Of a DNA stretch of 64,000 bases, positions 51,201 through 53,056 are shown piece by piece. Made by a program: the position numbers and the translations under genes. Source of the DNA: Luidia sarsii (Eukaryota; Echinodermata; Asteroidea; Paxillosida; Luidiidae); NCBI GenBank assembly GCA_949987565.1, contig OX465110.1, forward strand, positions 6,418,309-6,482,308, read 5' to 3'. Under the pieces are notes generated by a model, which ran no database searches, was not told the origin of the DNA, and worked only from the letters and a program-made list of their open reading frames with translations. Each line of letters begins with the position of its first letter. The first letter of the stretch is position 1.

Positions 51201-52507
51201 ATCTGAAAAGGGGGGGGGGAGAGGGGATCCCTGGAGATTTGAGATAGACAGCAGTTAATGGTTGAGACTTGAATGCCTCTGACCGGCACCCCCACCATGG
51301 CAAAGACTAGTTGACTATTTACGAGTGAAGCAAGGCCTCTGTGTAAATGCTGTTAGCTCAGGTGTTCGGAGCACTGGAACTTTGAGCCAGAGGGCTCGGG
51401 TTCACGTCCCGGTTCAGTCAAATTTTCTTTTTTAAAGTGTCAGTTTTCCTTGACTTGCAGTGAGATCAAATGGAATTGAGAATGGGAGACATCTAATTAA
51501 TGATTCCCTGCAACAATACACACAATTAGAGCAAAAATTAAGGGACACTGGTCCTACATGTACTACTAGTAGTACTACTTCTAGTAAAAATAGTAGTACT
51601 ACTACTAGTAGTACTAGTACTAGTACTTACTAACTACTATTAGAGTAAGAGAGTGTAAAGGAATGGGCAGAAATACATGTACATAACACAGTCAGAGTTC
51701 CTGACAAATCAATGATAGCATTAATTAACAGTAATGTAGCAGGATCATTCTCATACAGAATCATGACAGGAACAGTTTGGAAAGGAGAAAAGTAATGAGA
51801 TGCGGACAAAATAGAACCATGTTTTGCAAAAAGGTTTGGATTTGAAGCTTAGCCTAAAAAATATAGATCATTTTGTTTTGATCCAAGGAAGTAGCAGTAC
51901 CTTTCTTAAATAGTAAAAATAGCAGAATTTAGACAGCAGGAAAAGCAGGACCTTCCTCAAAGGTAGAACCTTTGAAAATAGTCCTGCTAAAAATGTAAGG
52001 CCATATATAGAAATTAGAAAGCTTGGAATTTTAACTCTGCTCATTTAAAATTTTAAGTCAGTATGAGTGACTGAGTAAGTTAGTTTGCAACATTTTTTTT
52101 TCATTACTAGTTAAACTTAAGTGAAGTTAAATTTAGCAATAAACAAATGGGATGTATCAATTATACTCAATCGAGAGAACAATTTTGCAGTGTTTGTACA
52201 CGGTGTGGCAAGTACTGAGCGTTTATCTTGGGGTTTAACTTAGATACTAGATTATACTAGGTCTTGGGAGATCTAAATCTGGGATGTGCCTCAACCACTT
52301 CGCCCCATCCCCATGCCCACTGCGCAGTGCAATCTCACTGACACAGACAGTGCATTGCCAAGTATCATTTTTCGAGAAAATACCTGGCTGAATTGGCGAG
52401 GGTTTGCCCACGTTAAGGAGCTCCTTCAGAATCTGCGAAGCGTCGGCGTGGTCACTGTGGTGACTGCCGCTCATGGAGCCGCTGGAACTGTTGAAAGACC
52501 GCTCCAT
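18039..52507 (-). CDS. EDC4: Enhancer of mRNA-decapping protein 4 (EDC4/Ge-1), complete 25-exon gene
   Basis: Coding exons in order: 52384-52507, 50780-50837, 49888-49915, 48569-48624, 47618-47729, 46519-46618, 45963-46146, 45063-45225, 44653-44757, 43513-43709, 42494-42683, 41807-41981, 40886-40976, 31886-31983, 30146-31175, 29350-29484, 28156-28306, 26898-27096, 26065-26220, 24923-25038, 23479-23644, 22878-23064, 21691-21907, 18679-18842, 18039-18234. All junctions are GT-AG and in phase, giving 4398 bases (1465 residues; human EDC4 is about 1400). Residues about 127-560 form the WD40 region (YDWEHKYYIGN, KGFEDIITDVAFAH, ATASEDGTVKFWQ, WRFLITGACSNQELMMWCTV). About 561-950 is a Ser- and acid-rich linker. 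About 1000-1280 is predicted coiled coil. About 1347-1465 is the C-terminal helical domain (ALSASDL, QPVLLSLIQQLS). Family role: P-body scaffold that joins DCP1a and DCP2 and promotes 5' cap removal. The start Met precedes no in-frame extension I can support. Confidence 0.95.
18354..18619. mobile_element. Foldback element F1 in the last EDC4 intron
   Basis: Arms start AGGAAGGTTTGAGGTGACAC and mirror it at the other end (GGTGTCACCGCAAACCTTCC). Inside, both arms carry a hammerhead-like motif: plus 18494-18533 (CTCCTGATGAC, hairpin GGCCAG/CTGGTC, GAAACGTCGAG) and minus 18430-18469. It belongs to a four-copy family with F2-F4. Confidence 0.75.
18679..18842 (-). CDS. EDC4: EDC4 exon 24
   Basis: Reads ALSASDLRAVLFACQAVNAD, then QPVLLSLIQQLSHDLG. 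Human has ALTAADLNLVLYVCE and QPVLLSLIQQLASDLG. Confidence 0.96.
18860..18965 (+). repeat. Penelope-tail fragment
   Basis: TTTGAGAAAAAGTCCTGCTA, then GGATCGAAACGTCAGGCACC, then AGTCAGTAAGCAATTTGCAA. A full-length tail copy in EDC4 intron 23. Confidence 0.7.
19280..19415. mobile_element. 136-bp MITE with 33-34 bp inverted ends
   Basis: Starts TTAAAGGGGAATGAAACCCA and ends TGGGTTTCATTCCCCTTTAA, with the pairing continuing to a CCAACATT/AATGTTGG word. A short loop of about 68 bp lies between. The flanking TTAA may be part of the target site. Confidence 0.75.
19494..21592 (+). repeat. 53-bp minisatellite, about 39 units
   Basis: Unit begins GGACTCATCCCACCCTCACC and contains CACCTCTACCGTGAAGTTTT. 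The period is 53 bp, read from successive TCATCCC positions (20041, 20094). Variants (GCAGAG/ACAGAG, ACCGTGAAG/AGCGTCAAG) are arranged in blocks. It fills most of EDC4 intron 23. Open frames through it are artefacts. Confidence 0.95.
21691..21907 (-). CDS. EDC4: EDC4 exon 23
   Basis: Reads KVEQDILGKVRKLLKDELQS, then QVQSHINNLLQQGHTMQAFQS; human HILQLLQQGHLNQAFQQ. Confidence 0.94.
22092..22862 (+). repeat. 19-bp G-rich minisatellite, about 40 units
   Basis: Unit GGGCAGGGGAGAGGGGGAT. Its four G-runs per unit could form G-quadruplexes on the EDC4 template strand. It occupies most of intron 22 and begins about 15 bp beyond the exon 22 donor. Six-frame open reading frames of up to 361 codons here are repeat artefacts. 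Confidence 0.95.
22878..23064 (-). CDS. EDC4: EDC4 exon 22
   Basis: Reads YTHQLETHLSKAKQQERE, then DPILAELIGLVETF; human YLQQLESHMKSRKAREQE and EPVLAQLRGLVSTL. The acceptor 11 nt upstream of an alternative AG is needed to complete Tyr. Confidence 0.94.
23479..23644 (-). CDS. EDC4: EDC4 exon 21
   Basis: Reads NTTDAIGQAAANALGATMQT, then TYREAFRSSVVPAFEQSCQA and LFQQVNKAF. Nearly the human sequence (LTDAIARAAADTLQ, AYREAFQSVVLPAFEKSCQA). Confidence 0.96.
23690..24316 (+). mobile_element. 5'-truncated non-LTR retrotransposon 3' end
   Basis: A frame at 23698-24029 ends FPTLEHRRSVNDCLFLYRFF, then RIPRSRVEVTKRGFISRISS and a stop. This is the typical C-terminus of CR1/Jockey-like reverse transcriptase proteins. 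It is followed by a 3' untranslated part and a GAATAA-repeat tail (TAATAAATAAGAATAAGAAT). The copy lies in EDC4 intron 20, opposite in strand to the host gene. Only the far 3' end is present, so it is dead. Confidence 0.75.
24325..24645 (+). repeat. Dispersed repeat family (TACGTTGTCTGATCCAACAT), copy 1
   Basis: Shares long words with 57290-57600 (same strand) and with 29875-30075 (opposite strand): TACGTTGTCTGATCCAACAT, TCTCGAGAAAATA, GAAAATGCAGCA, AGGCAGAAA and AACCATCT.AAACTGTATA. No coding capacity. About 300 bp. Class unknown. Confidence 0.65.
24923..25038 (-). CDS. EDC4: EDC4 exon 20
   Basis: Reads EIGKIIAPISEQMSTVLSQK, then MRENISKLVKSR. Human has GSMKENISKLLKSK. Confidence 0.94.
25298..25985 (+). 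repeat. Penelope-tail copy split by a SINE insertion
   Basis: The tail starts CCTTTGAGAAAGGTCCTGCT at 25298 and is interrupted at 25370. It resumes at 25934 with the distal tail word CGATAAGCAGTTTGCAACAT. The GAAACGTC box reads CACAACGTC. Confidence 0.75.
25371..25933. mobile_element. Compound tRNA-SINE insertion with 12-bp target duplication
   Basis: The insertion is flanked by TTGTTAATTTTA on both sides (25359-25370, 25934-25945). It holds a first unit (25371-25614), a partial direct second unit starting at 25615, and a third, inverted unit from about 25752. In the third, positions 25775-25846 (plus) form a 72-nt tRNA-like unit. It has a 7-bp acceptor stem (AGCTCGG/CCGAGCT), an A-box (GGTCCAGTGGTTAAGACG) and a B-box (GGTTCGAATCCC). 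The anticodon arm is degenerate, so it is a SINE and not a tRNA gene. Confidence 0.8.
26065..26220 (-). CDS. EDC4: EDC4 exon 19
   Basis: Reads QRLSTALQERQSMDKQKQER, then LDKTVRSEIEHKVVP. Human has GRLERSIRDEIKKTVP here. Confidence 0.92.
26898..27096 (-). CDS. EDC4: EDC4 exon 18 (coiled coil)
   Basis: Reads MTSTLQQVLGLLQSQQQELR, continuing with Gln/Leu-rich heptads and RVDKLDKSLAAKMETTMAK. Equivalent to human WQQQRELAELRHSQEELL. Donor GAAC|GTATCC. Confidence 0.9.
27645..27785. mobile_element. Foldback element F2
   Basis: GTTTGCGGTAACACCATGCA at the left mirrors TGCATGGTGTTACCGCAAAC at the right. The arms contain GTGTGGTTTTGAAAAGA and its complement. The centre is shorter than in F1 and F3 and lacks the hammerhead-like box. 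Confidence 0.75.
28156..28306 (-). CDS. EDC4: EDC4 exon 17
   Basis: Reads SLDTERDDSTSSPGARSKVK, then RPSQAELAEETRRDMSE. Charged and Ser-rich. Its acceptor (GTGCGCAG) follows an unusual C homopolymer tract of some 55 bases. Confidence 0.85.
28316..28375 (+). repeat. G homopolymer tract (C tract on the sense strand of EDC4)
   Basis: About 55 G residues broken by a few A. On the EDC4 sense strand this is a C tract immediately upstream of the exon 17 acceptor, serving as its pyrimidine tract. The length is likely polymorphic or poorly assembled. Confidence 0.85.
28471..28673. mobile_element. Foldback element F3
   Basis: Begins GGAAGGTTTGCGGTGACACC and ends with its near complement (GGTGTCACCGCAAACCCTCC). 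The reverse strand carries CCTGATGGCGGTCAG then CTACCCGAAACGTTGAG, a variant of the hammerhead-like box seen in F1. Confidence 0.75.
28746..29225 (-). repeat. AAT-repeat and AT-rich tandem block (probable non-LTR tail)
   Basis: An AATAATAATAAT run leads into ATTTATTGTTTATAGACCAT. About three imperfect units of roughly 80 bp follow, each with ACATTAAAAATACC and CCTATGTATATATATCAA. A microsatellite joined to TTTATTGT is a common 3' end of non-LTR elements read in reverse. No protein part is seen. Confidence 0.5.
29350..29484 (-). CDS. EDC4: EDC4 exon 16
   Basis: Reads AGLSSKVNLAEDSSLRKGLA then PQLPADWSSPRSER, comparable to human PRLPAKDWKTKGSPRTSP. Phase 2 on both sides. Confidence 0.85.
29875..30075 (-). 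repeat. Dispersed repeat family, copy 2 (reverse)
   Basis: Reverse complement of the 24.3 kb repeat: CAGAAATGTTCACAGATTTG, AGATGGTT, AAACCTCGCACTGAAA and GAATGCTGCATTTTCGTGAA. It stops about 70 bp from EDC4 exon 15. Confidence 0.65.
30146..31175 (-). CDS. EDC4: EDC4 exon 15 (Ser/acidic linker)
   Basis: The largest exon, about 342 codons. It has Ser/Thr-rich segments (LMTPEAIKSSSA resembles human LMTPDAFMTPSA), SP/TP sites such as KSPPPTPTE, and a long Glu/Ser acidic run near 30340-30400. This is the flexible linker between WD40 and coiled-coil regions. Confidence 0.92.
31205..31260 (-). repeat. Penelope-tail fragment (reverse)
   Basis: AATCTCAAAAGTTTGAGGGC, then CTGACGTTTCGATCCTAGCA. It lies immediately upstream of the EDC4 exon 15 acceptor. 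Confidence 0.6.
31415..31535 (+). repeat. Penelope-tail fragment with paired outer stem
   Basis: GGCCTTTGAGAAAGCTCCTG, then CTAGGATCGAAACGTCAGGC, then GTCAGTGAGCAGTTTGCAAC. The GGCCT before the core and AGGCC after GTC can pair, as stem I of a hammerhead would. Confidence 0.7.
31886..31983 (-). CDS. EDC4: EDC4 exon 14
   Basis: Reads RSVQDLQVRFQPNSSVEQE, matching human KALQDVQIRFQP, then a Ser-rich linker start. Donor GGGG|GTGAGT. An 8.9 kb intron separates it from exon 13. Confidence 0.92.
32071..32164. mobile_element. Foldback element F4 (94 bp)
   Basis: AGGAGTAATAGGTTTG at the left mirrors CAAACCTATTACTCCT at the right. The GTGACACCATG family word is conserved. It has almost no centre and is a deletion form of the F1-F4 family. 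Confidence 0.7.
32275..32390 (+). repeat. Penelope-tail fragment
   Basis: CCTTTGAGAAAGGTCCTGCT, then GGATCGAAACGTCAGGCGC (one base lost from the loop), then AGTCAGTAAGCAATTTGCAA. Confidence 0.7.
34657..34698 (-). ncRNA. Hammerhead-like motif at the end of the left Penelope arm
   Basis: On the reverse strand: CTTTGAGAAA, hairpin GGTCCT-GCT-AGGATC, then GAAACGTC and AGGCC. The GAAAC and GTC parts match the hammerhead core, and GGCCT/AGGCC (GCCT here) can form stem I. The CUGANGA box is replaced by TTGAGAAA and stem III is minimal. Penelope-like elements are known to carry hammerhead motifs. Activity is doubtful without test. Confidence 0.45.
34967..36871 (-). CDS. Penelope-like reverse transcriptase/GIY-YIG endonuclease, left copy
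   Basis: An open frame of about 635 codons, without stop up to the palindrome centre, so the true N-terminus has been lost; the first Met is at 36754. Reverse transcriptase motifs: FYLLPKIHKANNPGRPIIS, GTIDVSSLYTNIP (first catalytic Asp), GTAMGTRMAPSFACLFMGDL and the YIDDVFF box. These are followed by a Cys-rich linker (CTSKCIVCKTH) and a GIY-YIG-type endonuclease (IIYLISC, IQYVGETKKTL, R..GHRSTI). The element primes reverse transcription from a nick made by its endonuclease. The frame is intact and so probably young, but 5'-truncated. Confidence 0.92.
   Translation of the reverse strand, partial: LTRKPHDNLPREERLALNTLRSRGDIIIKPADKGSAVVIMDRQKYIDEANRQLNNPQHYKCLDSNPTGKFSEQIQEVLDDMRSRDHLSKKAHRFLSPINCRTARFYLLPKIHKANNPGRPIISGNGSPTEHISLFIDSFLKPLVPQIPSYVHDTPDFLRKLESVKDQIPATAIIGTIDVSSLYTNIPQEEGIQACSSALAKGKQSSPPISDITTLMRLVLAKNNFSFLGKHYLQVHGTAMGTRMAPSFACLFMGDLEERMLSEAPCRPWIWWRYIDDVFFIWTRDGSSLNAFFDHINSFHRTIKFTWEQSLQQTHFLDVTVRKDLNTLTTDLYSKPTDTHQYLHSSSCHPRHCKTGIAYSQALRLRRICSNESDFRRHTRVLASNLVARGYSSRQVKNSIAKVYSIPRSSALKQKPPGPKDKPKVPLVTSYHPSLPPLRKITKENHHILHTSDRLAEAIPNSPVLAFRRPRNLRDLIVRAEVPPLDSSPPTKFGTFKCTSKCIVCKTHVKEIDSFNGHSSGTTHTTYGSITCTTSNIIYLISCRVCNIQYVGETKKTLKKRIYGHRSTIKTGKMDTPVGYHFNLPDHSISDMSVLGIESLGHRSNAVRLSREKMWMKRLRTIQPHGLNIQEGND
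36877..38781 (+). CDS. Penelope-like reverse transcriptase/GIY-YIG endonuclease, right copy
   Basis: The mirror copy of 34967-36871, open from the palindrome centre, with first Met at 36994 (595 codons from there). The motifs are identical, including YIDDVFF and YLISC..YVGET. No substitution separates the two proteins in their shared part. It is 5'-truncated at exactly the same base as its partner. The pair sits in EDC4 intron 13 with this copy opposite to EDC4. Confidence 0.92.
   Translation, partial: LTRKPHDNLPREERLALNTLRSRGDIIIKPADKGSAVVIMDRQKYIDEANRQLNNPQHYKCLDSNPTGKFSEQIQEVLDDMRSRDHLSKKAHRFLSPINCRTARFYLLPKIHKANNPGRPIISGNGSPTEHISLFIDSFLKPLVPQIPSYVHDTPDFLRKLESVKDQIPATAIIGTIDVSSLYTNIPQEEGIQACSSALAKGKQSSPPISDITTLMRLVLAKNNFSFLGKHYLQVHGTAMGTRMAPSFACLFMGDLEERMLSEAPCRPWIWWRYIDDVFFIWTRDGSSLNAFFDHINSFHRTIKFTWEQSLQQTHFLDVTVRKDLNTLTTDLYSKPTDTHQYLHSSSCHPRHCKTGIAYSQALRLRRICSNESDFRRHTRVLASNLVARGYSSRQVKNSIAKVYSIPRSSALKQKPPGPKDKPKVPLVTSYHPSLPPLRKITKENHHILHTSDRLAEAIPNSPVLAFRRPRNLRDLIVRAEVPPLDSSPPTKFGTFKCTSKCIVCKTHVKEIDSFNGHSSGTTHTTYGSITCTTSNIIYLISCRVCNIQYVGETKKTLKKRIYGHRSTIKTGKMDTPVGYHFNLPDHSISDMSVLGIESLGHRSNAVRLSREKMWMKRLRTIQPHGLNIQEGND
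39050..39091 (+). ncRNA. Hammerhead-like motif at the end of the right Penelope arm
   Basis: Mirror of the motif at 34657-34698, with GCCTTTGAGAAAGGTCCTGC then TAGGATCGAAACGTCAGGCC. The same deviations from the consensus apply. Confidence 0.45.
40300..40340 (-). repeat. Penelope-tail fragment (reverse)
   Basis: GGCCTAACTTTCGATCCTAG then CAGGACCTTCAACAGAG. Isolated, short and diverged. Confidence 0.5.
40886..40976 (-). CDS. EDC4: EDC4 exon 13
   Basis: Reads ELLEMVRGDADNGQGRSN then GMIVKMFCINS, matching human VLIKLFCVHT. The donor AG|GTAAGG is partly formed by the end of an inserted element (see findings). Confidence 0.88.
41060..41235 (-). repeat. tRNA-derived SINE (reverse)
   Basis: The reverse strand reads GCTGGATAGCTCAGACGGGA (A-box), stem CTGGT/ACCAG with loop ACACAAA, then GGTTCAAATCC (B-box). 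The SINE body CCAGTCAGAGTTTTCTGTGC and a T-rich stretch follow. U33 is lost and the anticodon would be implausible, so this is a SINE. Related pieces are at 16.4 kb and 48.85 kb. Confidence 0.7.
41807..41981 (-). CDS. EDC4: EDC4 exon 12
   Basis: Reads VMYVLQVHQDHHDGHAHLSS then ITDFLLTQPMLSYAI and CRLKQLLED, matching human VLYVMELLQNQEEGHACFSS and EFLLTHPVLSF. Ends WD40 blade 7. Confidence 0.95.
41985..42493 (+). repeat. GACCCACTGACCCC tandem array filling EDC4 intron 11
   Basis: Nearly the whole 512-bp intron is irregular repeats of CTGACCC, TGTGACC and TTTGACCTACTG. TGACC(C/T) is the nuclear-receptor half-site word and appears dozens of times at varying spacing. Confidence 0.85.
42494..42683 (-). 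CDS. EDC4: EDC4 exon 11
   Basis: Reads LPFWRFLITGACSNQELMMW, then CTVTWTCLQRLSF and KLDLSASFLIVTDINRK, matching human WRFLITGADQNRELKMWCTV and LDLSAEYLILSD. Confidence 0.95.
43005..43150 (+). repeat. tRNA-derived SINE, single copy of the 25.4 kb family
   Basis: Positions 43048-43119 are tRNA-like: AGCTCGA, GGTCAGGGTTAAGACGTC, GGTTCGAATCCC, TTCGAGCT. They are followed by the same CTGCCTGAA body. CATGTTATATCTATGATG upstream corresponds to the head of the 25.4 kb unit in reverse. Confidence 0.7.
43308..43485. mobile_element. Mariner/Tigger-type MITE
   Basis: Starts CAGTGGAACGTCGCTATGAC and contains several TATAACGAAC words, ending GTTCGTTCCACT. The end pairs with the start. This is the typical end sequence of pogo/Tigger-like elements. 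No transposase is present. It ends about 25 bp before EDC4 exon 10. Confidence 0.6.
43513..43709 (-). CDS. EDC4: EDC4 exon 10
   Basis: Reads PITDLSIAPDGQVLATASED then GTVKFWQM and LLFCDNHKYQDPD. This WD40 blade is almost identical in wording to human SPDGTVLATASHDGYVKFWQ and LLFCDNHKKQDPD. Confidence 0.95.
44653..44757 (-). CDS. EDC4: EDC4 exon 9
   Basis: 35 codons, AEFWDLEIVTEMYGNV up to VIRVYNGHSK, equivalent to human AEVWDLDML..GHS. Good acceptor (T-run then GCAG) and donor AAG|GTAAGA. Confidence 0.93.
45063..45225 (-). CDS. EDC4: EDC4 exon 8
   Basis: Reads PTPKLKVTRPAG, then YHRLVWCPYLP and SRLLAITHDEK. Human has RIIWCPFIPEE at the same place. Donor AAG|GTACGG. Confidence 0.9.
45963..46146 (-). 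CDS. EDC4: EDC4 exon 7
   Basis: Contains LLKGFEDIITDVAFAHHQSN and CIDRQGNLTVWQI, a WD40 blade close to human LLKGFTGSVADLAFAH and CLDEAGNLFVW. The donor AT|GTATCC is non-ideal but phase 2 matches exon 8. Confidence 0.93.
46175..46435. repeat. Intronic duplicated block, copy 1
   Basis: Shares CCATGCATTTCAGCCAGAA, CAAATTCTGTCAGCTGAAAC and AAAGCCTAGGATCAAAAC, in the same order and orientation, with 47865-48130. Copy 1 begins just upstream of exon 7. Confidence 0.75.
46519..46618 (-). CDS. EDC4: EDC4 exon 6
   Basis: Reads VKITPVVKYDWEHKYYIGNM and continues to VNQIYLVYVLK. This is the signature start of the EDC4 WD40 region (human YDWE..YY.GN). Phase 0 in, 1 out. Confidence 0.92.
46680..47175 (+). 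other. Unidentified insertion-like segment in EDC4 intron 5
   Basis: A CG-richer block beginning TATTGACGTCACGTTGC and GCCATCTTGG, with an 88-codon frame (46907-47173). I do not recognise the protein; it contains no motif I can name. The composition differs from the flanking intron, which suggests a mobile element or decayed exon. Confidence 0.25.
47345..47600 (-). repeat. Dispersed repeat, copy 2 (GGCTCGAAATAT family)
   Basis: Reverse complement of 190-495: TACTGGACCTGAAC, TTTTTACAAGACCTGTGCC, TTACTTGTACAGG, TCATGGTGCAAG and TCTAGTGGATATTTCGAGCC. It abuts EDC4 exon 5. Confidence 0.6.
47618..47729 (-). CDS. EDC4: EDC4 exon 5
   Basis: Reads VLTGDDRNGSVPVYGRDVNI up to ..PGSSK, matching human LSGDD..KEVEIVAS. 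Acceptor TCTGGCAG has a weak pyrimidine tract; donor is AAG|GTAGGC. Confidence 0.85.
47865..48130. repeat. Intronic duplicated block, copy 2
   Basis: Direct repeat of 46175-46435, about 1.7 kb apart, with exons 5 and 6 between the copies. It may reflect a segmental duplication or two insertions of one repeat. Confidence 0.75.
48569..48624 (-). CDS. EDC4: EDC4 exon 4
   Basis: Reads AGGDSALPRSLTDSVRQT, with Ile completed in exon 5, so the joined RQTIVLTGDD parallels human KQVICLSGDD. Donor is CAAT|GTAAGT. Two acceptors 4 nt apart (TTTCAG/TCAG/GCA) are possible. The inner fits exon 3 inclusion; the outer (start 48628) fits direct joining from exon 2. Confidence 0.7.
48840..48925 (-). repeat. 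SINE body fragment
   Basis: The reverse strand reads AAGTCCAAGTCCAGTCAAAA then GTTTTCTTTGCCATTTTTTC, the body of the SINE at 41.1 kb with a degraded tRNA part. Confidence 0.5.
49081..49549 (-). mobile_element. 467-bp foldback MITE, copy B
   Basis: Starts AAGCCGTGTCCGCACTGGAC and ends GTCCAGTGCGGACGCGGCTT. TTA stands on both sides (CTTA before, TTTAG after), possibly a 3-bp target duplication. It is the reverse complement of copy A at 14.05 kb and better preserved at the ends. It lies in EDC4 intron 3. Confidence 0.78.
49888..49915 (-). CDS. EDC4: EDC4 exon 3, 28-nt micro-exon
   Basis: A strong pyrimidine-tract acceptor (TTTCATTCCACAG) and donor CCCAG|GTATTT bracket only 28 nt, reading AVVPGNTSQ. 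Phase 2 in, phase 0 out. The phase agrees with the inner of two possible acceptors of exon 4. It could be skipped or alternative. Confidence 0.6.
50195..50640. repeat. Irregular TGCAGGATT repeat
   Basis: About a dozen TGCAGGATTNAGG or TGCAGGATTTGGC words with two longer CACATGAGAGTTGACACA units. It lies in EDC4 intron 2. Confidence 0.7.
50780..50837 (-). CDS. EDC4: EDC4 exon 2
   Basis: 58 nt between acceptor TCCATTTAG and donor GTAGA|GTGAGT. Reads VYNMSGGGSSQHSMDGTSV. The YN resembles human SSAYNGD. Phase 1 in, phase 2 out. Confidence 0.75.
51348..51420 (+). repeat. tRNA-like SINE head
   Basis: TAGCTCAGGTGTTCGGAGCA (A-box), TGGAACTTTGAGCCAGAG, then GGGTTCACGTCCCGG (B-box). A T-rich body follows. 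The acceptor stem does not pair well, so it is not a tRNA gene. Confidence 0.55.
52384..52507 (-). CDS. EDC4: EDC4 exon 1 (start)
   Basis: Residues 1-41: MERSFNSSSG then a His/Ser stretch, then the helix DASQILKELLNVGKPSPIQP, comparable to human ..ATQHLRDILKLDRP. Ends in phase 1 at CCAG|GTATTT. Confidence 0.85.
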
Positions 52508-52782
52508 ACTTCCTCAAAAGGTGAGGTTTTGGGTACCTTTTTTTGTGACGCTCCGGCATGTGCAGCACGACTTGAGGTATAAAACACAGGATATCCTCTC
52601 CGCGCATTACCATACTACAGACCACTACACGACTGGTCCCCTGCAATTTGTATACATTTCAATAAACGTAATGTGTTACCATTGACTAGTCAGGACCCTC
52701 CATTTCAATGCACGAGTAATGTGAACGTCTAAGATACTAGGTGTAAGACAACAATTCTCCTTTCCAGAATGGACCTAACCTA

Positions 52783-52828
52783 GTGTACACCACGGACGTG
52801 TATAAAAAACCACGTCCGTGGTGTACAC
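52783..52828. promoter_or_regulatory. Perfect 18-bp hairpin upstream of EDC4
   Basis: GTGTACACCACGGACGTG (52783-52800) is repeated in exact reverse complement at 52811-52828, separated by TATAAAAAAC. It lies 276 bp upstream of the EDC4 start codon. Its role is unknown. It could be a regulatory dyad, a small MITE or a hairpin RNA. Confidence 0.8.
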
Positions 52829-53056
52829 GTACAAGCAACATGATCTCCCCAAGTACAGACTTAACTTGCGTATCGGGCCGATACGCTGGAAGATCGACTA
52901 AAGCCGATACGCAAAAATAAGATGCCGATAAGCAGGGTAAAATACCGATATGCCAAAAAAAAAATGCCCATAGGCAAACAAAAATAATAAACAGATTACC
53001 AAATAATATCGACATTCCAAAAAAATTGATGATAAACATTTTTTAAATCTCACATA

